From positions 1 to 24,067 of the forward strand of contig JACQZL010000293.1 of NCBI GenBank assembly GCA_016213865.1: 24,067 bases of DNA, in the 5' to 3' direction. Both the position numbers and the translations under genes were made by a program. The DNA comes from Candidatus Rifleibacteriota bacterium. GTDB taxonomy: Bacteria; UBP17; UBA6191; JACPRK01. The notes under the pieces are model-generated. The model searched no databases. It saw only the letters and a list, made by a program, of their open reading frames with translations, and was not told the DNA's origin. The stretch's first letter is position 1. Every line of letters begins with the position of its first letter. Of this stretch, positions 7,884 through 15,858 are shown in pieces.

Positions 7884-8582
7884 ATGTCCAACGACAACTC
7901 GCTCCAATCCCCGGCAAAGGCCGTCACCTTCGGGAACGTCACCATTGGCATTCGGCGTCCCAACTGGGTCAACAGGCTGGTGGGTCAGCTCGTGATCCTC
8001 GTCGGCGATTGCTCACTCAGCATGTCCGGCGCCAAGGCCCTGGATGCCTCCAAGGCCCGCCAGGAGCTGGTGGCCGAGTTGGCTCGGAGTGAAAACAAGG
8101 ACGCCTTCGAGGTGGCGATGATCGACTTCCACGGCAGCGCGGCTCTGACACGGGATGTCACCAAGGCCACGGCCTTGGCGAACGACGTGCCGCAACTGAC
8201 CGTCGATCGGTTCAGCTCCGGCACGGACATCACTGCCGGTCTGAGCACGGCTCTCGCGGTCCTCGCTCGTGCGGCCGGGACAGAGAAGGCCTATCTTCGC
8301 CCGGTGGTCATCATCTTCAGCGACGGCATGCACAACGGCCCGGTTGCGCCTGACGACGTGGCCCGGTGTCTCCGCGAGCGAGCCGATCTCGTGACCGTGG
8401 CCTACGGCACGGACGCCGACGAGCTCGGACTGCGTCAGCTCGCCACGTCGGAGCAGCATTTCTACCGTTGCACGGACGGACGTGCGCTGCGGCAGTTCCT
8501 TGCCGCAGTGGGAGCCACGCTGACCGGCACGATGTCCCAGAGAAGGGACGCCACGGGGGCGCTGGCCGGACTGGGGCAATAG
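7884..8582 (+). CDS. VWA protein with complete MIDAS (TerY-like)
   Basis: A 232-aa protein starting at ATG 7884, with AGGAGG about eight bases upstream. The VWA domain covers most of the protein. Its metal-ion-dependent adhesion site is complete: D42, S44 and S46 (DCSLS), T114 (SSGTD) and D147 (FSDGMHNG). The layout is that of TerY, the VWA protein of tellurium-resistance-type operons. It follows the zinc-ribbon VWA gene by 42 bases and is the last gene of the phosphatase-VWA-VWA run. About 110 bases later the CRISPR adaptation genes begin on the same strand, so read-through transcription into them is possible. Confidence 0.92.
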   Translation: MSNDNSLQSPAKAVTFGNVTIGIRRPNWVNRLVGQLVILVGDCSLSMSGAKALDASKARQELVAELARSENKDAFEVAMIDFHGSAALTRDVTKATALANDVPQLTVDRFSSGTDITAGLSTALAVLARAAGTEKAYLRPVVIIFSDGMHNGPVAPDDVARCLRERADLVTVAYGTDADELGLRQLATSEQHFYRCTDGRALRQFLAAVGATLTGTMSQRRDATGALAGLGQ

Positions 8583-8693
8583 CGCCTCGGCTCGCCAATC
8601 CATGGGCGATGCGTTGGCACCGCCAGCGCTCGGCAGGAAGCACGAACTCAGCGCATCTCGACCTCGGGCCCCACCGAGCCGCCCCGACCAGCC

Positions 8694-8999
8694 ATGTTCT
8701 ACCTCGTCTGCTACGACACTCCCAGCAACCGCCGGCGCGCGCGACTGGCCCGGGCGCTGAAGGACTTCGCCTCCCGGGTCCAGAAAAGCGTCTTCTAGAC
8801 CCACCTGCCCACGGACCTCTTCCGGAAGATGACTGGCCGCCTCACGGCGATCGTCGACGATGACGAGGACAGCCTGCGGATCTACCCGATGCCCGCCGAC
8901 TCGCTGGCGCAGGTGAAGGTCTTCGGCAAACCCGAGCTGACCCGGGTCGAGGACTTCTTCTGGGCCGGCAGGCAACCAAGCGGAGGCAAGAAGACGTGA
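8694..8999 (+). pseudogene. cas2: cas2 interrupted by an in-frame amber codon
   Basis: The frame reads MFYLVCYDTPSNRRRARLAR onward to RVQKSVF, then TAG at 8796-8798, then THLPTDLFRKMTGRLTAI and on to GGKKT and TGA. Both halves are recognisable Cas2: the first strand with its conserved Asp (YDT), the RVQKSVF segment, and SLRIYPM. In Cas2 proteins Glu usually follows RVQxSVF, so a single G-to-T change (GAG to TAG) explains the stop. Without it the protein would be 101 residues, the normal Cas2 size. Cas2 bridges two Cas1 dimers when new spacers are inserted. The stop overlaps the next gene's GTG start by four bases (GTGA), an intact operon arrangement. It may be a recent nonsense mutation, an amber-suppressed gene, or a sequencing error. 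cas1 is 3.4 kb away on the other strand. Confidence 0.85.
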
Positions 9000-10145
9000 G
9001 CGACCCGCCGGACCCCGACGGTTCACTCGAGCGCCTGCGCTCCATCACGGCCGATCGCGGCCCCGAAGCGGCGCTGCGCGAACTGGACGCTCTGCTGGCC
9101 GCGGAGCCGGCCAGGGTCGCGTCACTCGACCTCCAGGCCCTGCGGCTCGAGCTGTTGCTGGACCGCGGTTCCTACGCCCAAGCCCTGGAAGCCGCCCGAC
9201 CCCTCCACGCCGCGCAACCCGACTCCGCCGAGCTGACCTCGTTGCTCGCCAGTGCCCTCGAGCTCTCCGGCCTCTACCCGGAGGCGCTCGAGGTGCTCGA
9301 ATCCCACGGCGCCGCGCAGCTCGTCCATCGCATCCCCGGACTGCGCCACCTGGCCCATCGAGCCCTGGCCGCGCGCCGGGGATTGGCGGAATCGGCCGTT
9401 GCCAGCCGCGCTCTCGCGTCCGTCTGCCCTTCCGAATCATCGGAGGGTCACGGGGTGCCGTTTGGCTCCGAGGCCAGCCCCGAAACGCCCGACTCCGGGA
9501 ACCCCGCGACCGCGCCGGAGGGCGCCCTTCCGGCCCACGACGAAGGCCCGGAGTGCCCGTTCGAGCCGGACGAGTCACCGTCCGAGCCCGGCGGCCTCAC
9601 GGGAGCGGAGCCTCGAGCGGCAGCCGCAACCGGGACCTTGCGCGCCGCCCCCGAGTTGGTCCGAGCCCTTCTCCAGCTGTTCGAGGGGCATCCTCGTGCC
9701 TTTGCCCGGCAAATTCAGGCAGGCCGCGACGGCCGGTGCGGCTACGTGCCGGTCCGGCGGCCCATCACCCCGGCGGACCTCACCCACCATCTGGCGGGCC
9801 GCACGACCCTCGGCGTCTACCTCCTCGATCCCGCGGGAAGTTCGCGCCTGGCCTGCTGGGACCTGGACCTGGCCATGCGGGCTGTTCGCCAGGCCGCCAC
9901 CGAACCCGTCCTGCGGGCGCGCCTGCGCGAGCTCATCCGGGCCGAGGCCCGCCGCTTCCTGGCCCTTGCGACCGCGCGCTCCTTGCCGGTCGCAGTCGAG
10001 AGTTCCGGACAGAAGGGCTTTCACTCTACAGCACCCCTTCAGCTTCCCACCAGGCTTCGGTCTGTCGGACTCTACGGTCGCATCCAGATTTGCACAGAAG
10101 CTGGCCGGTGTCAAGCAGGATGGACTTCCACCTTGCCTGTTGTAG
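8996..10145 (+). pseudogene. CRISPR-associated primase-polymerase (CAPP-type), broken in its catalytic domain
   Basis: It starts at GTG 8996, overlapping cas2 by four bases. Residues 1-145 contain TPR-like helical repeats (ALRELDALLAAEP, YPEALEVLESHG). A low-complexity linker runs to about 215. An archaeo-eukaryotic primase-type domain follows: LFEGHPRAFARQIQAGRDGR, YVPVRRPIT, LGVYLLDP, and the metal motif DLD in CWDLDLAMR. The second catalytic block begins normally with VESSGQKGFH at about 10000-10028. After that the frame no longer reads like the family. A piece in the third frame, VKQDGLPP, may be a relic of the usual PKQ...LP segment and is closed by a stop at 10145. The family repairs or copies DNA during spacer acquisition and often sits with cas1 and cas2. 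This copy is probably inactive. Confidence 0.72.
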
Positions 10146-10589
10146 GCCCGGTCCGCGGATCGGTGTCCTGCGTCACCGGCGGCACAACCGGGACCGGGCC
10201 CACGTGCCTGCCTTGGTCGAGGTTGCGCCTGGCCTGGTTCCGGTGCATGAGAGGCCCGCGGGCGTTGGCTGGTTTCAGGCCTCGGTCCGTGGGCCGCCGC
10301 CGGCGGCGCAGACCCCGGGCCGTGAAGGTAGTCTCTCGCACCGCACGGAGTCCGGCGCCGGGCTCGAGGAGGGTCAAGGCCTCATCGGCGGCCACGGAGG
10401 CGGGCCCCAACGACCGCCGCTGACCGGATCGTACCGCGCCGGGGTGCGACGGCCATTCTCTCCTCGAGCCAGAATGCTCCCAGGAAACGCGGATCGCTCG
10501 AGGTCGACGACGCGCTCGACACGCACGCCTGTCTGCTGCCAGACTTGCGGTGGACGGACCGATCGCCCGAGGCTCCGGGGAGGCTGACC
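10146..10589. other. Degenerate stretch after the primase gene
   Basis: About 440 bases without an intact gene. The first frame remains open to 10423 but turns into arginine-rich, low-complexity sequence. This is best read as decayed 3' sequence of the primase-polymerase gene. No other feature was identified. Confidence 0.4.
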
Positions 10590-10929
10590 ATGAACTTCGT
10601 GAACTTGACCCAGCACTCAATCGTTGTACGCCTGACCTCGGGCCAGGAGCGCCGCTTTGCCCCGTCGGGCCAGGTCACTCGCTGCACCACGACCGAGGTC
10701 GAGGACGGCCTGGTCGATGGCATCCCCGTGGTGACCCGCGCGTTCGGCAGGGTGGACGGGCTCCCCGAGCCTCAGGCCGGCACCGCCTATCTCGTATCTC
10801 GTGGGCTCGTTGGTCGCGGGCCATCCGGCCGTGCGAGGACGCAGAGACGTCTTCGCTCCTGACACCGGCCCGACAGCGCTCCGGGAGGGCGGGCAGGTTG
10901 TCGCTGTCGTTCGGCTCGTGCGGGCATGA
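10590..10929 (+). pseudogene. Small NLT-type protein gene with one frameshift
   Basis: Starts at ATG 10590 with GGGAGG upstream. The first frame gives MNFVNLTQHSIVVRLTSG and on through QAGTAYLVSRG, then a tail that looks wrong. Shifting frame near 10810 gives VAGHPAVRGRRDVFAPDTGP, then TALREGGQVVAVVRLVRA and a stop at 10929. The combined product is about 112 residues and resembles small proteins beginning NLTPHxI and ending with an RxDVFxPDTGP block, which I know only as hypothetical proteins. One insertion or deletion in CTCGTTGGTCGCGGG explains the break. A copy of its last twelve codons lies at 205-240. Function unknown. A sequencing error is possible, because both halves are otherwise well preserved. 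Confidence 0.7.
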
Positions 10930-10934
10930 GGTGA

Positions 10935-11421
10935 CCTCGGCGCGGGCCCGGGCGATTGGAGGGGCACTCCAGCGGGTCGCAGCCCTGAACGTAAATCGCC
11001 TCGGTCAAGCTCTCGAGTCCGCGATGGATGCGGGTCTCGATCCTGCCGGGTGACCGGTTCACGAGCCACGCGTTCTCCTTCTCGGCCGGACCGCACACGT
11101 GTCGCCAGAAGGCAGCTTCCGCGTTGCAGTCGTTCGCGCGGTCTTCGGCGAGCCGGCGAACCCGGCGGGAGAGGGGCCGGCATTGGTTCGGCTCTTCGGT
11201 GGCGGGCTCACAGGCAGGTTCCCTCTCGCTGTCGGCCGCCAGTCTGTCCGCGAGCCCGCGCTTGCTGGGGGGCACTCTCCCGCTGTGCAAGGTGAGCCGG
11301 TAGCTCCGGTCGAGTTCCACAGACGAGCCAACGCAAGCCCAGCTCGAAGCCTTGACGGCGCTCGCCGGCGCGCTCTGGACAGCGGCACAAACCCGAGCCC
11401 CACGCGGGATCGCTCCGCGTC
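10935..11421 (-). pseudogene. Decayed copy of the domain X gene
   Basis: Reading on the minus strand from 11421, one frame gives AERSRVGLGFVPLSRA. After a frameshift another gives SSWACVGSSVELDRSYRLTL and HSGR. These match AERSRVELELVPLSRG and VAWSVELGRIYRLTLRSGR of the protein at 252-1046. At DNA level 11276-11421 is clearly related to 343-490. The frame then stays open through an unrelated stretch of normal-looking composition (RRLAEDRANDCNAEAAFW, IETRIHRGLESLTEAIYV), which I cannot identify. The upstream end is cut exactly where the distal CRISPR repeat begins (11410-11445). The decay and this position suggest the array was laid down against, or rearranged into, an old domain X gene. Confidence 0.65.
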
Positions 11422-11588
11422 TGGAGCGAGGAAGGCGTGTGGAACCTTGCCGACCTCGGTCGCCGTCTACGACGGAGACTCGTTTCAATCCTCTGGAGCG
11501 AGGAAGGGGTGTGGAACGTCAGCGGCAAGTCGGTGGGGGTGCTGGGATGGGTGTTTCAATCCTCTGGAGCGAGGAAGGGGTGTGGAAC
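11410..11588 (-). CRISPR. Minimal CRISPR array: three repeats, two spacers
   Basis: Two identical 36-base repeats lie at 11482-11517 and 11553-11588. A third at 11410-11445 keeps 26 bases at one end, with one mismatch, and is degenerate at the other. Spacers are 36 bases (11446-11481) and 35 bases (11518-11552). On the minus strand each full repeat begins GTTCCACACC and ends GGATTGAAAC. The last eight bases, ATTGAAAC, are the classic crRNA 5' handle, so the array is transcribed leftward. The degenerate repeat is then the trailer end, as expected, and the leader lies to the right, towards cas1, on the same strand. Two spacers suggest recent origin, spacer loss or weak adaptation. Confidence 0.93.
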
Positions 11589-12389
11589 CCCGTGGCTGAT
11601 TGTTGGCTCTGGTAGCGGGCTGTAGGGGCGGAATGTGCGAACCTCCGGCGACCTCGAGAAAAAGTGAGGTGATACAACGAAGCTGCCGAAGCCGACAGGC
11701 CGCTCGCTATGCCCTGTTTCACGATCACCCCCTTCCGCGGAGCTAGTCGTGATGCGGGATCTGGATCCGCCGACCCCACGAAAAGCGGAATCGTCCCTGT
11801 CTGGGAGCGAATGTGCGAGCTCGAACGAAGTCAAGCCATTCTCGAGGGGTACCCGGAGGTCCGCACAGGGGTCCCGCGGAGCCGACTCTAGCATGGGCGT
11901 GGCTTTACCCCGCTTGCGATCGGCGCGCGGTTGGATCCATGCCGACAAACGAATTTGCCGTTCCGGAAATGCGGCATCAGAACGGCAAAGGTGGAACGTG
12001 ACCGCAAGCGGAGCCCCGCCCAGAGCGGCAAGCGAACCCACTCCGCCGCACCGCGGGTCCCGCTCACGTCTGGTCGACTGCTGCATCGCCTGCGCCTCAC
12101 CTTGCCGTCGTCTCGAGTGTAGCACGCTCGGCGGCGCTGTCAACAACAACACGCGCTGCGGGGTGCATGGCACGTCGATGGCTCCGCGCCCTCGAGAAGG
12201 CCCCGGAGACCGAGGGCCCCGGAGGCCCAGAGGGACCGCTCCGTGGCTCGGCCCCAGGCCCGGGTTCTCCTCAGGTTCCCTGCACTTGTCATCGGATTTG
12301 ACTCGCCTCTTCCCATCTTGCTGTCGTCTCTGCGCCTCCGCGTCTTCCCCCCGTGGGGCACGCCTCCCCCCGAGCCTCGGCCGTCGCCC
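11589..12389 (-). promoter_or_regulatory. Leader-side region between cas1 and the array
   Basis: No supportable gene lies in these 800 bases; open frames on both strands have arginine- and serine-rich shadow composition. Given the array orientation, the leader and crRNA promoter should be in the first 100-200 bases (about 11589-11750). That part is less GC-rich than the rest, with a run reading CTCACTTTTTCTC on the minus strand near 11660. A 10-bp inverted repeat is listed separately at 11954-11989. I could not assign promoter boxes with confidence. Confidence 0.5.
11954..11989. repeat. 10-bp inverted repeat beyond the leader
   Basis: TTTGCCGTTC (11954-11963) and GAACGGCAAA (11980-11989) are perfect inverted arms around a 16-base loop that itself contains ATGCGGCAT. 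It lies between cas1 and the array. It could be an operator, a hairpin ending the cas1 transcript, or the footprint of a small mobile element. No T-run follows on either strand, so a classical terminator is unlikely. Confidence 0.4.
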
Positions 12390-13391
12390 TCACCTCCACT
12401 CCATCGGGACGTACTCCCCTTCTCCCCGGACCCAGGCCCGATAGCTGAGCGCCTGCAGGCGCCCGAACTCCCGGTAGTCCACCGTTCGGCCGCTCGGACC
12501 GTGAAGAGACGTCTCCGCCATCCGCTCGTGGTACAGCTTCACGTACCTCGCCAGCCCCGCGTCCGTCATCCGCGTCCCTGCCTCGCCCGCGTCGACGAAG
12601 TCCCTGGCCGTCAGCTCGATGCGGTTGATGGCTCGCATCACCAGGGTGTCGACCAGGCAGCGCACCTCCTCCATCAGGTCCAGCGCCAGGGAGGGTCGGC
12701 CCTGCTTGACCTCGTGCAGGTTGCCCAGGTACGGGTCGAGCGCCGCCGCCTGGATGGCCGACAGCACTTGCCCGAAGAGCAGCGTGTAGCCAAATGACAG
12801 GAGGGCGTTCACTGGGTCCTTGGGCGGCCGGCGGTTCCTTCCTTCGAACCCCAGGTCCTGCTTCAGGTTACGGCGAAGCCCCCCGAAGTACTCCCGTGCG
12901 GCCGTCCCCTCGATGCCCATCAGGCTCTCGACACTCGCGGCAGTCAGGGCCTCGTCCGCCAGCAGCTTCAGCCGCGCGCGCGTCTTCGCATCCTCCTCGC
13001 CCGTTCCGTTGCTCCGGCGGCGCAGCACGGCCCTGGAGTTGCCGATCTTCGCCGCTACCACCTTGCGGGCCAGCTCCAGCTTCCGCATGTCATCCTGGGC
13101 CAGCCTATACTGGGCCAGGCGCGTCTCGGTCGCCTGAGCGCCGAGGGGACAGCCCCGGGCCAGGAACCGACCCTCCTTCGTCAGGTAGACCAGGTCGATC
13201 CCCTCGCGGGCCAGGTGGACAAAGGCCGAGCTGGTCACCTCCACGCTGCCCAAGAGCAGCACCCGCTCCAGCCGGAAGAGGGGCACGTCTTGCAGCACGA
13301 CGCCTCGCGAATCTCGCACCAGCAGGCGCCCCGCCACCCGGTGGACGTGGGCCCCCTGCTCGACGACGTAGAGCGAAGTCGGACTGTCCAC
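12390..13391 (-). CDS. cas1: CRISPR integrase Cas1
   Basis: A 333-aa protein starting at GTG 13391 with GGAGGTGA just upstream. The N-terminal beta domain (1-75) leads into the all-helical catalytic domain. Typical motifs are MGIEGTAAREYF with catalytic E161, KDPVNALLSFGYTLL, LHEVKQGRPSLALDLMEEVR with H226 and acidic D238 and E241, and the C-terminal YREFGRLQALSYRAW. Length and residues match an intact, active metal-dependent integrase. With Cas2 it inserts protospacers at the leader end. It lies immediately upstream of the leader and array on the same strand. Its cas2 partner is across the array on the opposite strand and carries a stop codon, so the integrase may lack its partner unless that codon is read through. 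Confidence 0.96.
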   Translation of the reverse strand: MDSPTSLYVVEQGAHVHRVAGRLLVRDSRGVVLQDVPLFRLERVLLLGSVEVTSSAFVHLAREGIDLVYLTKEGRFLARGCPLGAQATETRLAQYRLAQDDMRKLELARKVVAAKIGNSRAVLRRRSNGTGEEDAKTRARLKLLADEALTAASVESLMGIEGTAAREYFGGLRRNLKQDLGFEGRNRRPPKDPVNALLSFGYTLLFGQVLSAIQAAALDPYLGNLHEVKQGRPSLALDLMEEVRCLVDTLVMRAINRIELTARDFVDAGEAGTRMTDAGLARYVKLYHERMAETSLHGPSGRTVDYREFGRLQALSYRAWVRGEGEYVPMEWR

Positions 13392-13398
13392 GGGCCGG

Positions 13399-13596
13399 TC
13401 ACCTCCTCCCTTTCGCCGCCGCTTTGGTCGCCTCCGGCTGCTCCGGCTCCTCGTCGAGCCGCTCGAGCTGCCCGCGGCTGCGGCGCTCGTCGAGCGCTCC
13501 TGGCTCTCGGCGCCGAGGAAGTCCGCCTACCACCGCCAGCTCGAGCGAGCGACGCGGCGCCTCGAGGCGGCGTAGTCCTCGGGGGCCCGCCCCCAA
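13399..13596 (-). CDS. Possible small protein before cas1
   Basis: A 65-aa frame ends eight bases before the cas1 start. The only start is TTG 13596, ten bases after AAGGAG. The C-terminal half (RRSRGQLERLDEEPEQPEAT, then KAAAKGRR) is charged and rather plausible as protein; the N-terminal half is less so. The neighbouring frame also contains a plausible stretch (APEDYAASRRRVARS), so this may be a remnant with a frameshift. It partly fills the gap between the E1-like gene and cas1. Low confidence, no function. Confidence 0.25.
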   Translation of the reverse strand: MGAGPRGLRRLEAPRRSLELAVVGGLPRRREPGALDERRSRGQLERLDEEPEQPEATKAAAKGRR

Positions 13597-13680
13597 GACG
13601 CGTCTTCTCCTTCGCGCGTTCGCGTGAGACGATGCCGGCCTGAGATGGTCCGAAGGACTCCGGGCTCGACCAGCGCCGGT

Positions 13681-14889
13681 TCACTCCCCGAGGCGACTGA
13701 GCGAGGCCATCGCGGCCTGGGCTCGCTGGAACTCGAAGTCCTGCTCGCCTTGCTCGGGGGACTGCACGCCATCGCCGCAGATGGGACACGCGGGATCTGG
13801 TTCGACCCGGAAGACAACTGTCTGCAGGAACGAACTGAAGAGCCACGTTTCGGAGCAGGCCGACACGGCCAGCACGGTGCCCGAGCGGCCGGCCGAATCC
13901 CGGAAGTACGGTTCCCACGGCTCCCCGGCCAGCAGTAACACCGCGAGCTTGGAAGCAACGGCGGCAGTCACCGCAACGTTGGCCGAGAGCGCCGGCACAC
14001 CAGCCGTCTCGTTCTCGGGGGCCGAGCGCAGACCGTACTGGATCGATCTGTCGCGCATGGGGACTGCCTGGCTGAGCAAGGCATCGCGGTTGGCACAGAG
14101 CCAGCATGGCGTGGCCGGGGTCTGCACCTGGATCATCCCGGACTCGGCCCCGTCCGAGAGGCCCACGAAGAGCGCCTGGATGCCCGCCTGGTGGGCCAGG
14201 GAAGCAGACAGGAGCCGGGAGTCGCGGGTGTCCGTGCTGACGATCATCAGGTCAGGCTTGAAGTCGCGAACGAGTCGCTCGAAGGCGTGTCCCGAGTCGG
14301 ACATCAGGTCGAGGTCGACCCCCTCGACGGTGGTGGTCGGAGCGCACGAGCAAGCCGCGCCCGCTGCCCAGGCACCTGCCTTCTGCTCTTCGACGAGAAG
14401 CTCGACAGGGAGAGTCGGCCCAAACCAGCGCGCCGGTGTATGAACCTCGATGGCATCCCTGTCCGCGGCCAGGACGTGCAGGCCGCCCAGACGGGACAGT
14501 TCCCAGCCCACACGGCTGCCGATACTGCCCGCACCGACAAGCAGGACTCGCTTGCCCTGGACTCGGACGGCCGTCGCGATGCCGCGCGTTGGCTTGGAGT
14601 ACTCGTCCAGGTCGAACGTGCTCACCCGGACCGGGCCGGCGTCGTCCAGCCACTCCGGCGCCTGCGGGTTGGCGAGGAGGAGCGTCGGCCGCTCGGAGCT
14701 CAGCTCAGGGGTCGCGACGGCAACGGCCAGGCGAGCCAACGGCAGACCACGCCACGACGGCCCGAGTGCGGCGACATGGACGAGTTCACCGGCGCTCGTC
14801 CCGAATAGCTCCAAGGCCTGGTCCGGAGGAGCGGTCAGCCGCTCGAGGATCGTCGCAATCAGTTGAGTCGAGATGGTGACGTGTTTCAT
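13681..14889 (-). CDS. ThiF/E1-like ubiquitin-activating-type enzyme
   Basis: A 402-aa protein. ATG 14889 was chosen over the in-frame TTG 14895 because AGGAG sits seven bases before the ATG, and because the ATG overlaps the JAB gene's stop (ATGA). Residues 113-260 form a Rossmann-type adenylation domain: VLLVGAGSIGSRVGWEL (G119-G124), acidic D143/D145 after the second strand, and TDTRDSR with D220. Two CxxC pairs, C262/C265 and C368/C371, form the structural zinc site of this superfamily. About 110 residues precede the adenylation domain and form a separate N-terminal region I do not recognise. E1 enzymes adenylate the C-terminus of a ubiquitin-like protein and pass it to E2. No catalytic cysteine stands out; C180, C182 or C345 are candidates. 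It ends the operon that includes E2- and JAB-type genes. Confidence 0.9.
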   Translation of the reverse strand: MKHVTISTQLIATILERLTAPPDQALELFGTSAGELVHVAALGPSWRGLPLARLAVAVATPELSSERPTLLLANPQAPEWLDDAGPVRVSTFDLDEYSKPTRGIATAVRVQGKRVLLVGAGSIGSRVGWELSRLGGLHVLAADRDAIEVHTPARWFGPTLPVELLVEEQKAGAWAAGAACSCAPTTTVEGVDLDLMSDSGHAFERLVRDFKPDLMIVSTDTRDSRLLSASLAHQAGIQALFVGLSDGAESGMIQVQTPATPCWLCANRDALLSQAVPMRDRSIQYGLRSAPENETAGVPALSANVAVTAAVASKLAVLLLAGEPWEPYFRDSAGRSGTVLAVSACSETWLFSSFLQTVVFRVEPDPACPICGDGVQSPEQGEQDFEFQRAQAAMASLSRLGE

Positions 14890-15839
14890 CGGCAATCTCC
14901 TTCATGCCCGGGGGGTCGCGGTGCCCCGCGCCACCGGATGGGCCGCAGTCTGTTCCAGAGTCTCGCGAGCAGCCAGGGGCGGGGCCTCGTGTCGAGCGCC
15001 TGCCGGACCCAATCGTTGACGGCACGCAGGCTGCTCCACGGCATGCGATCCGGCACCATCTCCACCTGGAGGGGGTTCTCTCGGTCTCCCAGGGCGACCA
15101 GAGGAGCATTGAGCGGGTACTCTCGTGGGAACACGACGGAGACGGTGGCGTTCGGGGGCAAGTCAGCGTCGACCACTCCGAAGGACGCCATGACGGCACC
15201 TCGATCCAAGCCAGTCGTGCGCAAAGCGGGGCCGCCCAGCGTCCTTTCCAGGTCCCGGATGGCACGGCCTACGTCCACGCTCGCGACCGCAAGACTCGGG
15301 GCGTCGGAGGCGATCGCAGGGTACAGGTTGACGTCCTCGACAATCTCGAGCGGGACGGGCGTGAAGCAGGCACTGTCGAAAGGGCCCTTCCCCGGGCGCG
15401 CCACGAAGGCATGCAACTCGACTTCGGGAGTCCCTCCCGTCGCGATGATACCCACGAAACTCCCGGGCATCCTGTACTCCGGGTCGAGCAGGATCCGAGA
15501 GATGGTCTCCAGATCGGTTTGGGACGGGTTGCTCATCGTGCCCGGATGTCGGTGCCACTCCCCCACGTAGGCCAATGGAACTCCTGACCATGCCTTGCAG
15601 ATCGCTTCGATGCGTTGGTTCTGGTACTCCGAGTCGGTGCGCAGATGGGTCGGTGCCTGGTCCGCATCGGGCCCGGTTTCGATCGCGTGGGTGACGACGT
15701 CCGAGTCGTCCCGAAAGTAGCCCAGCATGGAGCCACCGCACTCCAGCCGAGCTCGCGCAGCCTTGCGGCATTCGGCATGGATCACCCTGACGGCCGAATC
15801 ACCAATGCACACTCGATGCTTCTGTTCCGATTCGCGCAC
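14886..15839 (-). CDS. JAMM/JAB isopeptidase with C-terminal E2-like fold
   Basis: A 317-aa protein starting at GTG 15839 with AAAGGAG eight bases upstream; its stop overlaps the E1-like start. The N-terminal 160 residues are a JAB/MPN+ domain with E33 (LECGGSMLGY) and the zinc motif HRHPGTMSNPSQTD (H96, H98, S106, D109), so a working metallo-isopeptidase is expected. Such enzymes remove or process ubiquitin-like proteins. Residues about 215-285 read FGVVDADLPPNATVSVVFPR, then EYPLNAPLVALG. This resembles the beta-meander and YP...P segment of E2/RWD folds but has no catalytic Cys in the expected place. A JAB protease fused to an inactive E2-like domain would be unusual; it may bind the pathway's E2 or the modifier. 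The E2-like reading is by eye only. Confidence 0.85.
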   Translation of the reverse strand: MRESEQKHRVCIGDSAVRVIHAECRKAARARLECGGSMLGYFRDDSDVVTHAIETGPDADQAPTHLRTDSEYQNQRIEAICKAWSGVPLAYVGEWHRHPGTMSNPSQTDLETISRILLDPEYRMPGSFVGIIATGGTPEVELHAFVARPGKGPFDSACFTPVPLEIVEDVNLYPAIASDAPSLAVASVDVGRAIRDLERTLGGPALRTTGLDRGAVMASFGVVDADLPPNATVSVVFPREYPLNAPLVALGDRENPLQVEMVPDRMPWSSLRAVNDWVRQALDTRPRPWLLARLWNRLRPIRWRGAPRPPGHEGDCR

Positions 15840-15858
15840 CGCGGTTCTCCTTTCTCGG

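Noticed and set aside
11446..11552. Spacers matching sequence elsewhere in the window (self-targeting)
   Set aside because: I saw no match by eye to either spacer in the window; a database search would be needed for real targets.
11556..12173. 205-aa minus-strand frame between the array and cas1
   Set aside because: It reads through the last CRISPR repeat and has shadow composition; no start site or family resemblance.
13781..14443. Plus-strand frames across the E1-like gene
   Set aside because: Antisense shadows of a gene with clear motifs.
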